Shown in pieces: positions 53,065-61,538 of a DNA stretch of 64,000 nucleotides. The first letter of the stretch is position 1. Every line of letters starts with the position of its first letter. The stretch comes from Alphaproteobacteria bacterium 33-17. Lineage in GTDB: Bacteria > Pseudomonadota > Alphaproteobacteria > Rickettsiales > 33-17. The stretch covers positions 186,001 through 250,000 of the forward strand of contig MKSX01000027.1 in the NCBI GenBank assembly GCA_001897445.1, in the 5' to 3' direction. The notes under the pieces were generated by a model. The model searched no databases and was not told the DNA's origin. It worked only from the letters and a program-made list of their open reading frames with translations. Both the position numbers and the translations under genes were made by a program.

Positions 53065-54921
53065 ATGGAAGCTGATGTTCAGAATAAATATACTTTTAAT
53101 GCTGAAGTGGGCAAAGTCTTAAAACTTATGATCCACTCTTTATATACTAATAAAGACATTTTCTTACGTGAACTTATTTCAAACGCATCTGATGCTATAG
53201 ATAAAATTCGTTATTTATCAGTAACTAATCCAGATTTATCTAAAGATGACCACGATTATAAAATTGTTATAAAATTTGATAGCGACAAAAAGATTATGGT
53301 AATTACCGATAACGGTATCGGTATGTCACGTGATGACCTGTTTAATAACCTTGGGACAATTGCGAAATCTGGCACTCAGGGTTTTTTAGAACAATTATCA
53401 GGTGATGCTAAAAAAGATACTAACCTGATTGGTCAGTTTGGCGTGGGTTTTTATTCTGCTTTCATGGTTGCACACAAAGTATCTGTAAAGTCTAGAAAGG
53501 CAGGAGAAAGTGAAGCTTGGCAGTGGGAATCTGATGGTGAAGGTGAGTTTTCTATAGAGCCATGTGAATATTCTAGCCGCGGTACTGAAATTACCTTGCA
53601 TTTCCGCGATGAAGAAGCTGTTTACCTTGATAAACATAAAATATCTCATATTGTTAAAGCTTACTCCGATCATATTGCTTTCCCAATTGTACTGCATGAT
53701 ACAGAAGGTAAGCATGAAGTTTTAAATTCATCTTCAGCTCTATGGACACGTAATAAAAGCGACATAACTGAAGAGGATTATAAAAATTTCTATAAAACTG
53801 TTTCCCATTCGTTTGATAACCCGTGGATGACAATCCATAATCGTAATGAAGGTATGGTTTCTTACGTTAACTTATTATTTGTACCAGAAAATAAGCCTTT
53901 TGACCTTTTCCACCCTGATCGTATGGCGCGCGTTAAGCTTTACATTAAAAAGGTGTTTATTAGTGAATCAGTTGACCTTATTCCAAGCTGGTTAAGGTTC
54001 GTTCGTGGTGTTATTGACTCGGAAGATTTACCATTAAACATTAGCCGTGAAACACTTCAGCATAATGCAATACTTGATAAAATCAAAAAAGGTGTTGTAA
54101 AACGTGTTCTATCCGAGCTTAAAAAGAAGCTTGAAAGTGATAGAGAAGGATATTTAAAGTTCTGGGATAATTTTGGCGCTGTAGTCAAAGAAGGTCTTTG
54201 TGAAGGCGGTGAGTTCAGAGACGAAATTATGGACATTTGTCTGTTTAATACAACATATTCTGACGAACTTGTTACCTTTAAAGAATATATAAGCCGCATG
54301 AAAGAAGATCAGAAGACTATATATTACTTAACAGGTACTGATATTGAATCCACCAGAAAAAGCCCACAACTTGAAGGGTTTACATCAAAAGGTTATGAAG
54401 TTTTATTGTTCAGCGACCATGTTGATGAATTCTGGGTAAACGTTTTTCATGAATATCAGGAAAAAGAAATAAAGTCTATAACTCGTGCTGAAATTGACCT
54501 TGGCAAAGATGAAACTAATGAATCTAAAGAAGAAAACAAAATAGATGAAAATAAGTTAGAGGCTTTAAAAGGTAAAATTAAAGAAGTAATTGGTGATCGT
54601 ATTAAAGAAGTTAAAGAGTCTAAAAAGCTTACTAATTCACCTGTATGTATTTCTGTTGCTGAAGGTGCAATGGATATCCGTATGGAAAGATTTTTAATCG
54701 AGCAAAAGCAGCTTAAGTTTGCATCACCAAAGATATTAGAGATTAATACAAATCATCCGCTTATATCATATTTAGCAAGCGTTGATGAGTTCTCAGATGC
54801 TGACAAAGCTTTAGTTAAAACACTTTATAATCAGGCTTGTATTGTTGAGGGTGAACCTGTTTTAGAGGTTAACGACTTTGCATCAACAATTGTAGAGTTG
54901 TTAAGTAAGGTTTATAAGTAG
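53065..54921 (+). CDS. htpG: Molecular chaperone HtpG (Hsp90)
   Basis: A 618-residue Hsp90 of normal bacterial length. The N-terminal GHKL ATPase has 'FLRELISNASDAIDKIRYL' (about residues 36-54), 'ITDNGIGMSRDDL' (about 83-95) and 'GQFGVGFYSAFMV' (about 125-137). The middle domain has 'FVRGVIDSEDLPLNISRE' (about 315-332), and the C-terminal dimerisation domain ends the protein. Hsp90 refolds or stabilises client proteins with ATP. The RpoH-like promoter directly upstream agrees with heat induction. A stem-loop lies 12 bases after the stop. Confidence 0.98.
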   Translation: MEADVQNKYTFNAEVGKVLKLMIHSLYTNKDIFLRELISNASDAIDKIRYLSVTNPDLSKDDHDYKIVIKFDSDKKIMVITDNGIGMSRDDLFNNLGTIAKSGTQGFLEQLSGDAKKDTNLIGQFGVGFYSAFMVAHKVSVKSRKAGESEAWQWESDGEGEFSIEPCEYSSRGTEITLHFRDEEAVYLDKHKISHIVKAYSDHIAFPIVLHDTEGKHEVLNSSSALWTRNKSDITEEDYKNFYKTVSHSFDNPWMTIHNRNEGMVSYVNLLFVPENKPFDLFHPDRMARVKLYIKKVFISESVDLIPSWLRFVRGVIDSEDLPLNISRETLQHNAILDKIKKGVVKRVLSELKKKLESDREGYLKFWDNFGAVVKEGLCEGGEFRDEIMDICLFNTTYSDELVTFKEYISRMKEDQKTIYYLTGTDIESTRKSPQLEGFTSKGYEVLLFSDHVDEFWVNVFHEYQEKEIKSITRAEIDLGKDETNESKEENKIDENKLEALKGKIKEVIGDRIKEVKESKKLTNSPVCISVAEGAMDIRMERFLIEQKQLKFASPKILEINTNHPLISYLASVDEFSDADKALVKTLYNQACIVEGEPVLEVNDFASTIVELLSKVYK

Positions 54922-54932
54922 CTTTAAATTAA

Positions 54933-54961
54933 TGCACGGGGGCATTAAAATCTCCCGTGCA
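54933..54961 (+). terminator. Hairpin after htpG
   Basis: TGCACGGG (54933-54940) and CCCGTGCA (54954-54961) form a perfect, GC-rich 8-bp stem with a 13-base loop, 12 bases after the htpG stop. No T run follows, so it may be a processed or weak terminator. Confidence 0.6.
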
Positions 54962-54992
54962 TCCTCCGTCGGAATCCATAAAAAAACATAAT

Positions 54993-55032
54993 AAATTGCC
55001 ACAAAGTGCTTTGCACTTTTATCAATGACATA
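54993..55032. repeat. Dispersed palindromic repeat, family A
   Basis: The copy starts AAATTGCCACAAAGTG and ends CTTTTATCAATGACAT, with the central inverted TGCTTTGCA also present in the copy at 16227. It lies between htpG and the convergent 55076 gene. Confidence 0.7.
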
Positions 55033-55075
55033 TGTCAAACTCCGTCATCGAAATACGCAAATAGTTTAAAATATT

Positions 55076-57355
55076 TTACATTTTTCTAGAATTTGTTTTG
55101 CTTTTCACTTCATTTGGCAAATTACCAGGAGCCTGAATACCATCAGCTTTTTTAACCTTACCCAAACCCTTTAATTTAGCAAAAAGCTTATTTAAACCTT
55201 TTGGCTTAGCTTTTTCTACTTCTTGTGGCTTACGCCCTAAGAATTGCTCAAGCCCTACAGATTTGTTCTTTTTAATTGTTTGAAGAGATTTTTCAACTAT
55301 TTGATCAGCTTTTAAATTTATTAATTTATTCTCTTTACCTAGTTTACTAATATTTTTTACAAAGCTTTTAGTACTAACTTTATTTGCCTTAAGCAGGTCA
55401 TTAAGCTTCGCGGTGTCTAAGCTTTGACCCTCAGTGGCAAAACTAGTGATCTTTTTACTCTTTTTATCAATACCTATAGTCAGTTTAGGTTTATTAGCTT
55501 CTTGCTCTACGGCTTTTTTAGATTGCTTTTGACTTGTTAATTTATTATCTGTTAAATTAGGGCTTCTTTTTAACATTGAGCCTATTTGAGCTTCAGGTAT
55601 TTTGGTTGGTACTTTTATATTATTAAAATTATATCCCATACTATTAAGTTTAGTATCAACAGAGCTTCCTTTTTGTATTTCTTTATTATCATAAAGTTTT
55701 TGAATATAAGTAACTTCACTATAACTAAGAGGCAACTTGCTTTTTGACTTCAAATCCAACATTTCTGTTAGCGGATCTTTGTAAACGCTTCTTTCCACTA
55801 TACCGTTTTTCACTTGTCTATCTATAACCTTATAGTCATTATCCCTTGCCCACTCTAAAGCATTTTTACCTTCTATTTCTATATTGTTATATGCAGCATA
55901 TAATACAGGATCCTTAACAGGACTTGCATCCATCATCGCAATCCAATTTCCATTTTGAAATTCTGGGTTAGTATTACTAAATTTACCTATGACCTCAAGA
56001 CCCTTTCCTATCTGTTTCATATTTTCGAGGTTTCTATTAAGCGTATTTTTATAATGATTACTCAGATCATCAAAACTATTTATATTATGAACTTGCCAAA
56101 ATTGAGACTTACCACTAAAATTACTGCACATTTGTATTTCATTTGGATCAAAACCAGCGGTTTTTAGATCTGCAATCTTTTGATCAACAATTGTACTTAT
56201 TTGATCTCGCGAAATACTTTGTGTCATCTGATTTAAAGAGTCAGAAAATTCTTTTGCACTAAACCTTAAATTTCCTTGTGAAATAGCTTTATTATATCCA
56301 AATAAATTGAAACTATGATTCATATTATTAATTAAAACACCAATATTAGATGAAAATTTCATACCTGATCTACCGTGATCAATTTTCATCACCTCATAAG
56401 TCGGCTTACCAGACGCATTCTTTCCAGACTGTACCATTAGATTTCCTGCATGATAATCGACCTCGCCTAATAATTGACATGAGGCTATTACCTTTTCAAA
56501 ACCATTTAACTTAAGTAGATTTGAATTATTAATATTTAACAATGTATTTTGATCACTTCCGCTAAAATTATCTAAAGTAGTTGCATCAGAAAAGAATTTA
56601 GATCTAACATAAATACTTTGATCTTGGGTGTTTTTTTGTTTTTCAATTTCTTCTTTAGATGTATTTGATCGTTTAGAACGAGCATTGACATTTTTTATCA
56701 CATTTACATCTGGTGTTACAAGCTGCTCTTTAGGTGACCTTGAAGGTATTGCTAAATTATATAAACCTCCAAAAATGAACTCGTTAACTCCATCCCTACG
56801 GTTTAAAATATCCTGCCTTGTATATTTTTTACTTGTAGACTTATAAAACTGTTTTAATATAAAAGTATTTCCACTATCTTTTTCTGACGCAATATAACCT
56901 GCTGAAACACCTGCAGATTTTTTATCTTTTGCCGCAAAACCAGTTTGAACAGCCATACCTTTATCACGATAAAGATCTCTAATATCCGACTGACTAGCCT
57001 TTGTAACATTGCCAGATTTTTTTAATTCTTCAAGTTCAGCTTTTATTTGTTGCTGTTGCTGTTGAGCTAGATGTTCTAGTAACTTGCATTCTTTTTGAAA
57101 AAGGTCTAAGGCATCCTTAATTTCAGGAACCGAAACTAAGTTACTTCCTATGATTTCAACTATTTTATCTGCATTATCCCTTACAGAAGGAAATTCATTA
57201 ACCGCTAATATTAGAGCGTTTTTAAGATCTACAGGTTTATTCTCATATGCTAAATTTGCTACATTTTCAAGAGCAGCACTAAGCGGATAATCTTCTTTAG
57301 TTCTGGTTCTTGAAACTGCAAAAAGCTCTCTGTGCAATGAGCTTACTTCTGGCAT
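55076..57355 (-). CDS. Large protein with a kinase-like catalytic core, possible secreted effector
   Basis: A 759-residue protein. An N-terminal helical region (1-115, ending in a polyglutamine run at 98-103) is followed by a kinase-like order of motifs: K168 in a strand ('TFILKQFYK'), E192 in a helix ('DGVNEFIFGGLYNLAIP'), catalytic-loop-like D300-x-H302-x-x-N305 ('GEVDYHAGNLMV') and D326-H-G ('VMKIDHGRSG'). This spacing resembles PI3/4-kinase-like and HipA-like kinases (DxHxxN ... IDxG). The assignment is inference from motifs alone. An ankyrin-like segment ('YNNIEIEGKNALEWARDND') follows near residue 490, and the tail is basic ('KPKGLNKLFAKLKGLGKVKK'). No signal peptide. It is 24 bases downstream of its paralogue, in one operon. 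Confidence 0.8.
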   Translation of the reverse strand: MPEVSSLHRELFAVSRTRTKEDYPLSAALENVANLAYENKPVDLKNALILAVNEFPSVRDNADKIVEIIGSNLVSVPEIKDALDLFQKECKLLEHLAQQQQQQIKAELEELKKSGNVTKASQSDIRDLYRDKGMAVQTGFAAKDKKSAGVSAGYIASEKDSGNTFILKQFYKSTSKKYTRQDILNRRDGVNEFIFGGLYNLAIPSRSPKEQLVTPDVNVIKNVNARSKRSNTSKEEIEKQKNTQDQSIYVRSKFFSDATTLDNFSGSDQNTLLNINNSNLLKLNGFEKVIASCQLLGEVDYHAGNLMVQSGKNASGKPTYEVMKIDHGRSGMKFSSNIGVLINNMNHSFNLFGYNKAISQGNLRFSAKEFSDSLNQMTQSISRDQISTIVDQKIADLKTAGFDPNEIQMCSNFSGKSQFWQVHNINSFDDLSNHYKNTLNRNLENMKQIGKGLEVIGKFSNTNPEFQNGNWIAMMDASPVKDPVLYAAYNNIEIEGKNALEWARDNDYKVIDRQVKNGIVERSVYKDPLTEMLDLKSKSKLPLSYSEVTYIQKLYDNKEIQKGSSVDTKLNSMGYNFNNIKVPTKIPEAQIGSMLKRSPNLTDNKLTSQKQSKKAVEQEANKPKLTIGIDKKSKKITSFATEGQSLDTAKLNDLLKANKVSTKSFVKNISKLGKENKLINLKADQIVEKSLQTIKKNKSVGLEQFLGRKPQEVEKAKPKGLNKLFAKLKGLGKVKKADGIQAPGNLPNEVKSKTNSRKM
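55114..55189. repeat. Nearly identical C-terminal coding segment shared by the two paralogues (first copy)
   Basis: Over 76 bases the sequence matches 57415-57490 at 74 positions, far above the similarity of the rest of the two genes. It encodes the basic tail ('KKLFAKLKGLGKVKKADG'-type). Recent gene conversion or strong selection on this segment is likely. Confidence 0.8.
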
Positions 57356-57379
57356 AATTTTCCTCTTAATCTATATAAA

Positions 57380-59356
57380 TTATTTATGTCTCGATGTTTT
57401 TTTACTTTGATCACTTGGCAAATTATCAGGAGCCTGAATACCATCAGCTTTTTTAACCTTGCCCAAACCCTTTAATTTAGCAAAAAGCTTCTTTATTCCT
57501 TTAGGTTTTTTAGCCTCAACTTGCTCAGGTTTACGACCTAGGTATTGTTCTAATCCTACAGCTTTGTTTTTTGTTGCAGCCTGAATTGTTTTCTCAACAA
57601 TTTGATCAGGACTTAATTTGGTAAACTTATGCTTTTTACCTAAAGTGCCTAAATTTTTTACAAAGCTCTTAGGATCAACTTTATTTTCATCAAGTAATGT
57701 ATTTAGTGTATTCAATTTTTTTGTATCAAATGAAAGGCCGTTAATTGTAAAATTTGCTAGATTATTTCTCTTACCATCAATCTCTACTTTAATTTTAACA
57801 CCCTTTTTATCTTCTTGTTTATACTCAAAATTCTCTTTAACTTCAGTTTTTGGCTTGTCTTTTAATGTTATAGGTTTAGCTGGTAGAAATGTTTTTGCAG
57901 GAGCATTAAATATAACTTTTTGTATTTTACTTTCAATAGCGCTTCCTTTAGCAACCTCACCTGATTTTATCATGTTATTTATAAATCTGCTTTCACTTAT
58001 GCTAAGCGGTAATTTATGTTTTAATTTTACATCGAGCATTTCATTAACAGGATCAATATAATTTGTGCGCTCAATGCCAGTACTACCCACTACTCTATTT
58101 GCGACCTTATAATTATTGTCCCTTGCCCATTCTAGTGCATTTTTTCCTTCAATATCTATATTGTGATGCGCAGCATATAGTACTGGATCTTTAATCGGAG
58201 AAACCGCCATGTCTTTTACCCATTGTCCATTCATGAACTGTGGCGATGCATTACTATACTTTGCTACAACTCCAAGACCTTTGGCAACTTCTTTCATATT
58301 ATCGAGATTTCTGTGTAGCACAGAATTAAAATGCCTTGATAAATCATCATAATTTTGTATTTCACTTTTTTGGAATGTCTTTTCATTATCCGAAAAATTA
58401 TAATGCATTACAATGCCATAAGGATCAAAACCAGCTTTTTCCAGGTCTTTAACTTTTTGATCTATCGTTTTTTTAATCTCATCTTTTGAAACTTGAGTGA
58501 GCATTTGATTTAAAGACTTTGAAAACTCTCTAACATCAAATTTCATGCTACCTGAAGCTATAGCTTGCGTATAGTTACATTTATCAAATCTGTTATTCAT
58601 ATTTGATAATAAAGTCCCCATATTTGATGTAAAAATATTACCAGATTTAGTATAATCAGTCTTTATAACGTCATGTGAGGTACTGCCACTTTTATGTACC
58701 ATTAAACTTCCAGCAGCATAGTTCATGTCACCAAATAAGTGGCTTGCAGCTATCACAGTTTCTAAGTTTTGTAGATTTGAACTTTTGTTGGTTAATTTAC
58801 TATTTTGAGTTTTCTTAAAATGCGCAAGTGTTGTAGCTTTTTCAGGAAAATCAGTTCTTATAAATACATGAGAAGGGTTAACAGTTTTAACCGTCATAAT
58901 TTGCGAGTTTGTTTTATTATGTGGCATTGCTTTACTGTATAATTCACCAAAAATTAGTGTATTTATACCGTCTAGTCTTTCAGCTGAATCTATATTATTG
59001 CCTTCAGATTTTTTAGGAAAATTCCTTATTGCCGCATCTTTACGTATATCTTTATCAACAGCAGCGCTTTGTACGGTTTGTTTTTTTACTGAAGCTACTT
59101 TATCTTTCGTAAATCGCTCAATATCCTGACTTGTTATCTTTTGCGTTCCTGTAAGGTTTGTAATTTTGTCCATACCTTCCTTTACGCTAGGAAACTCTAT
59201 GGCTGCATTTAGCAAAGCCTCTCTTAATTCTGGTTGCTTATTGTCATATGCCAAATTCGCGATATTTTCCAACGCATTGCTTAAAGCAGGATCAACCTTA
59301 GTTCTGGTTCTAACAGCTGCAAAAAGCTCTCTGTGTAACCTGGTTGGCTCTTTCAT
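57380..59356 (-). CDS. Pseudokinase-like paralogue of the 55076 protein
   Basis: A 658-residue protein, homologous along most of its length to the 55076 product (N-terminal 'LHRELFA--RTRTK--P', central 'TSNMGTLLSNMNNRFD', 'NIDIEGKNALEWARDN', and a nearly identical C-terminal tail). At the catalytic loop it reads 'GDMNYAAGSLM' (209-219), so D, H and N of the partner are replaced by N212, A214 and S217; the strand lysine segment is missing, helix-C Glu is T133, and only D234 ('KTDYTKS') remains. It therefore looks like a pseudokinase. It is the first gene of a two-gene operon with a CGAGG ribosome binding site. It may regulate or scaffold the active partner; this is inference. Confidence 0.8.
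   Translation of the reverse strand: MKEPTRLHRELFAAVRTRTKVDPALSNALENIANLAYDNKQPELREALLNAAIEFPSVKEGMDKITNLTGTQKITSQDIERFTKDKVASVKKQTVQSAAVDKDIRKDAAIRNFPKKSEGNNIDSAERLDGINTLIFGELYSKAMPHNKTNSQIMTVKTVNPSHVFIRTDFPEKATTLAHFKKTQNSKLTNKSSNLQNLETVIAASHLFGDMNYAAGSLMVHKSGSTSHDVIKTDYTKSGNIFTSNMGTLLSNMNNRFDKCNYTQAIASGSMKFDVREFSKSLNQMLTQVSKDEIKKTIDQKVKDLEKAGFDPYGIVMHYNFSDNEKTFQKSEIQNYDDLSRHFNSVLHRNLDNMKEVAKGLGVVAKYSNASPQFMNGQWVKDMAVSPIKDPVLYAAHHNIDIEGKNALEWARDNNYKVANRVVGSTGIERTNYIDPVNEMLDVKLKHKLPLSISESRFINNMIKSGEVAKGSAIESKIQKVIFNAPAKTFLPAKPITLKDKPKTEVKENFEYKQEDKKGVKIKVEIDGKRNNLANFTINGLSFDTKKLNTLNTLLDENKVDPKSFVKNLGTLGKKHKFTKLSPDQIVEKTIQAATKNKAVGLEQYLGRKPEQVEAKKPKGIKKLFAKLKGLGKVKKADGIQAPDNLPSDQSKKTSRHK
57415..57490. 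repeat. Nearly identical C-terminal coding segment (second copy)
   Basis: Partner of 55114-55189, 74/76 identical; it encodes the same basic C-terminal tail in the pseudokinase-like gene. Confidence 0.8.
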
Positions 59357-59653
59357 TTCATACCTCGGATTGCAAATATATTAATATATTAATTATATTT
59401 GAATTTCAAAGGCACATCAAATGAAATAGATATAAAATTCAATATGCTATATTTATCAATAGCTTATTTATTAATTTTTAGGCATTAGGTTACTAGCTGT
59501 CAATCTTAACACCCTAACAAAGTTGCAATTACATTAAAATTAAAATACGCAAGTAAATCAATATTAAAATATATCTATTGACATCCAAATTTTGAAAATC
59601 CAGTATTATTTTACTGCTTGTAAAAATACGACAGTATTTAACTTTTCAAAATA
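59357..59653. other. Intergenic region between divergent accessory genes
   Basis: No gene is seen. It holds the promoters of the divergent 57380 and 59666 genes. For the plus strand, a perfect TTGACA (59578-59583) has CAGTAT 17 bases on (59601-59606) or TATTAT 20 bases on (59604-59609). A CAGTA-TTATTT-TACTG hairpin (59601-59616) overlaps the -10 region. Confidence 0.45.
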
Positions 59654-59665
59654 ATGGAGATTAAA

Positions 59666-60862
59666 ATGAAAAGAACATTAGAAAAAATAGATTATGACTA
59701 TGGCAAGGCTAAGGATGTAATTGAACAAGCTTATTTATCAAATGAAGCTGTAGTACAAAACGCCTTAAAGCAAGAAAGCGCAACAAGAACAAGAGAAGAT
59801 CAAGAGTTACATGGATTATATGAAGACATTATTAAGTTTCAAGAAGAAATTGACTATGAGGTAATATTTACTGAAATTCAAAATCAAATCGACTTAGATT
59901 TTAAATTAACCGAAGCTCTTAACGAAGGTCTCAAAAATGCAAATGGTCATGATAAACCTGATTTTGTTCAAAACCAGGTTACATGGTCGCTAAAAACCAA
60001 TAAATTCAAAGAAATGTTAGAAGGCGCAAAACAACTTTTAAATATGAAAAATTTATCCAATATCTTAGAGGATAGATTACCCGAAGATTACAGCATGAAT
60101 ATTAAAACAGCGCCTATTTGTGGTGAAAGTTCTAATACGGCTATTTATGGCAATTCAAAGGCTACTTATTTAAAAACTGCACTGTTTTACACTAAAAAGG
60201 TAGCCTCTGTTGTAACCAATAATACCGTAAAATTATGGGACGCTGTTGATCAATCTGCAATTATGCATTTATTACCACTTCCTACTAAGTATAAACCTGA
60301 AAATTTCAGTGAATGTACGTTCAGTTATAATCAACCATATAATGGAGACGCTTCAATCGAGGGCGTAGTCATACCACATAGCTCATATGCATTTGGCGGA
60401 CAAAGAGGTGAATCACGTTATGGCGCTGCAGGCAAACAATTCGGAACGGAAGATTGCTCAAGCTGGATAGCTAAGTTATTTGGATGCGAAAACCAATTCT
60501 CTACAGTTCACCAGTTATATGCTCATAGAAAACAATCATCAAGCTTAGGCAATGTAGGTGAAGAAGGAGATTCTGTTGTTGATGAAATTAATAGCAGATT
60601 TAATTCTGTAAAAGTTTCAGATCCTCAAAAAGATATTAAAGCTGGTATGGTTTTAGTAAGAAGAAAGTTCGACATGGAAAAAGACCCTAAGCAAGAAGGA
60701 AACGGAATCGGCGGACACACCGCTTTAATTCTTGGAACTGCTGATAATGGACAAACCATTTACACCCTGGGATTCAACCGCAACATGCCTGTAAAAGAAG
60801 GTTTTGGTGTTGAGGAGTTTAAATATCAAGATGAAGGCATCAAGTCAATGATTATGAGATAA
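59666..60862 (+). CDS. Protein with an NlpC/P60-like cysteine hydrolase core, possible effector
   Basis: About 398 residues. The start MKRTLEKID at 59666 is preferred because GGAG lies a few bases upstream; an in-frame ATG at 59654 is inside that site. The N-terminal 140 residues are helical and charged. The C-terminal half carries the NlpC/P60 order of motifs: nucleophile C264 in 'TEDCSSWIAKLFG' (compare DCSG in NlpC), 'DIKAGMVLVRR' (compare lxpGDlvff), H351 in 'GGHTALILG' (compare HVGIYIG) and a third polar residue possibly N371. Such enzymes cut peptidoglycan peptides or, in effectors, deamidate or cleave host proteins. No signal peptide is visible. The match is by eye and needs a structure search. 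Confidence 0.72.
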   Translation: MKRTLEKIDYDYGKAKDVIEQAYLSNEAVVQNALKQESATRTREDQELHGLYEDIIKFQEEIDYEVIFTEIQNQIDLDFKLTEALNEGLKNANGHDKPDFVQNQVTWSLKTNKFKEMLEGAKQLLNMKNLSNILEDRLPEDYSMNIKTAPICGESSNTAIYGNSKATYLKTALFYTKKVASVVTNNTVKLWDAVDQSAIMHLLPLPTKYKPENFSECTFSYNQPYNGDASIEGVVIPHSSYAFGGQRGESRYGAAGKQFGTEDCSSWIAKLFGCENQFSTVHQLYAHRKQSSSLGNVGEEGDSVVDEINSRFNSVKVSDPQKDIKAGMVLVRRKFDMEKDPKQEGNGIGGHTALILGTADNGQTIYTLGFNRNMPVKEGFGVEEFKYQDEGIKSMIMR

Positions 60863-61015
60863 GATATTATCCTTAATATTTCAGCTACTTGCCATATATT
60901 TAAAATGCCAATATAACTGTGGCGTTTTGAATATATGGCAAGTTTAAAACACAAATAATTAAGACTTAACAAACAAGTAAGCTTTAATGTATGTGTAATG
61001 TAAAGGGGAAATTTA

Positions 61016-61052
61016 AATGAGTGGCTCCCCATAATGTACGAATTACGAACTA
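61016..61052. repeat. Sequence related to dispersed repeat family B
   Basis: AAATGAGTGG is followed, after the short att-like segment, by CATAATGTACGAATTACGAAC, which parallels CATAATTACAAATTACGAATC of the copy at 32789. The similarity is partial. Confidence 0.4.
61019..61030. repeat. Left boundary direct repeat (att-like), copy of the tRNA-Asn 3' end
   Basis: GAGTGGCTCCCC repeats exactly at 63917-63928, where GGCTCCCC and TGG are the 3' end of tRNA-Asn. It marks the probable left end of an island integrated at that tRNA. Confidence 0.7.
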
Positions 61053-61131
61053 ATAGGCTGGATAAGGTTATGGGTTTTATAATATTTGACTTCACTATAA
61101 CCTAGTGTAATTTTAGCTAAACAGATTAAAT

Positions 61132-61500
61132 ATGGATATATTTACAAAAGATAAACATAGAAAAATAATGTCAGCATTAAAAGGAAAGAATACAAAACCT
61201 GAAATTATGTTACATAAATCACTGTTTAATAAGGGATTCAAATATACTATACATCCTAAAAATGTAGAGGGCAAACCTGATTTTTATATTAAAATATTTA
61301 ATATAATATTGTAATTTTTTTCACGGTTGTATTTGGCATGGACATTTATGTAAGTTAGGAAAACTTCCTAAAACAAATAATGAATTTTGGAAAGATAGGT
61401 TTAATACCATTGAAAATTTGGTACCGTATTGGATAAAATCAGAAAATTTTTTTCATAAAATATCAATGATACCTTTAATAATTGAAATGTTGTCATTTTT
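61132..61500 (+). pseudogene. Decayed very short patch repair endonuclease (Vsr)
   Basis: The first frame (61132-61314, 60 residues) reads as a Vsr N-terminus: 'MSALKGKNTKPEIMLHKSLF', then 'HPKNVEGKPDFYIKIFN', and stops. The rest continues in another frame from 61322: 'HGCIWHGHLC' and 'LPKTNNEFWKDRF', the Vsr 'HGCFWHGH' zinc/active-site block and 'PKTN-EFW'. A frameshift at about 61300-61320 separates them, and the expected C-terminal 'GW-V--IWE' block is degraded further. Vsr nicks T:G mismatches left by deamination of methylated cytosine and often accompanies C5 methyltransferases. It lies directly upstream of one, so it is a dead member of the RM cluster. Confidence 0.9.
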
Positions 61501-61538
61501 TGTATATATAATAAATGATTATTTGAGGTTAACATTAA

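Noticed and set aside
60863..61131. Gene on the minus strand at 60826-61095
   Set aside because: The frame covers the end of the 59666 gene and the boundary repeats and has no recognisable features.
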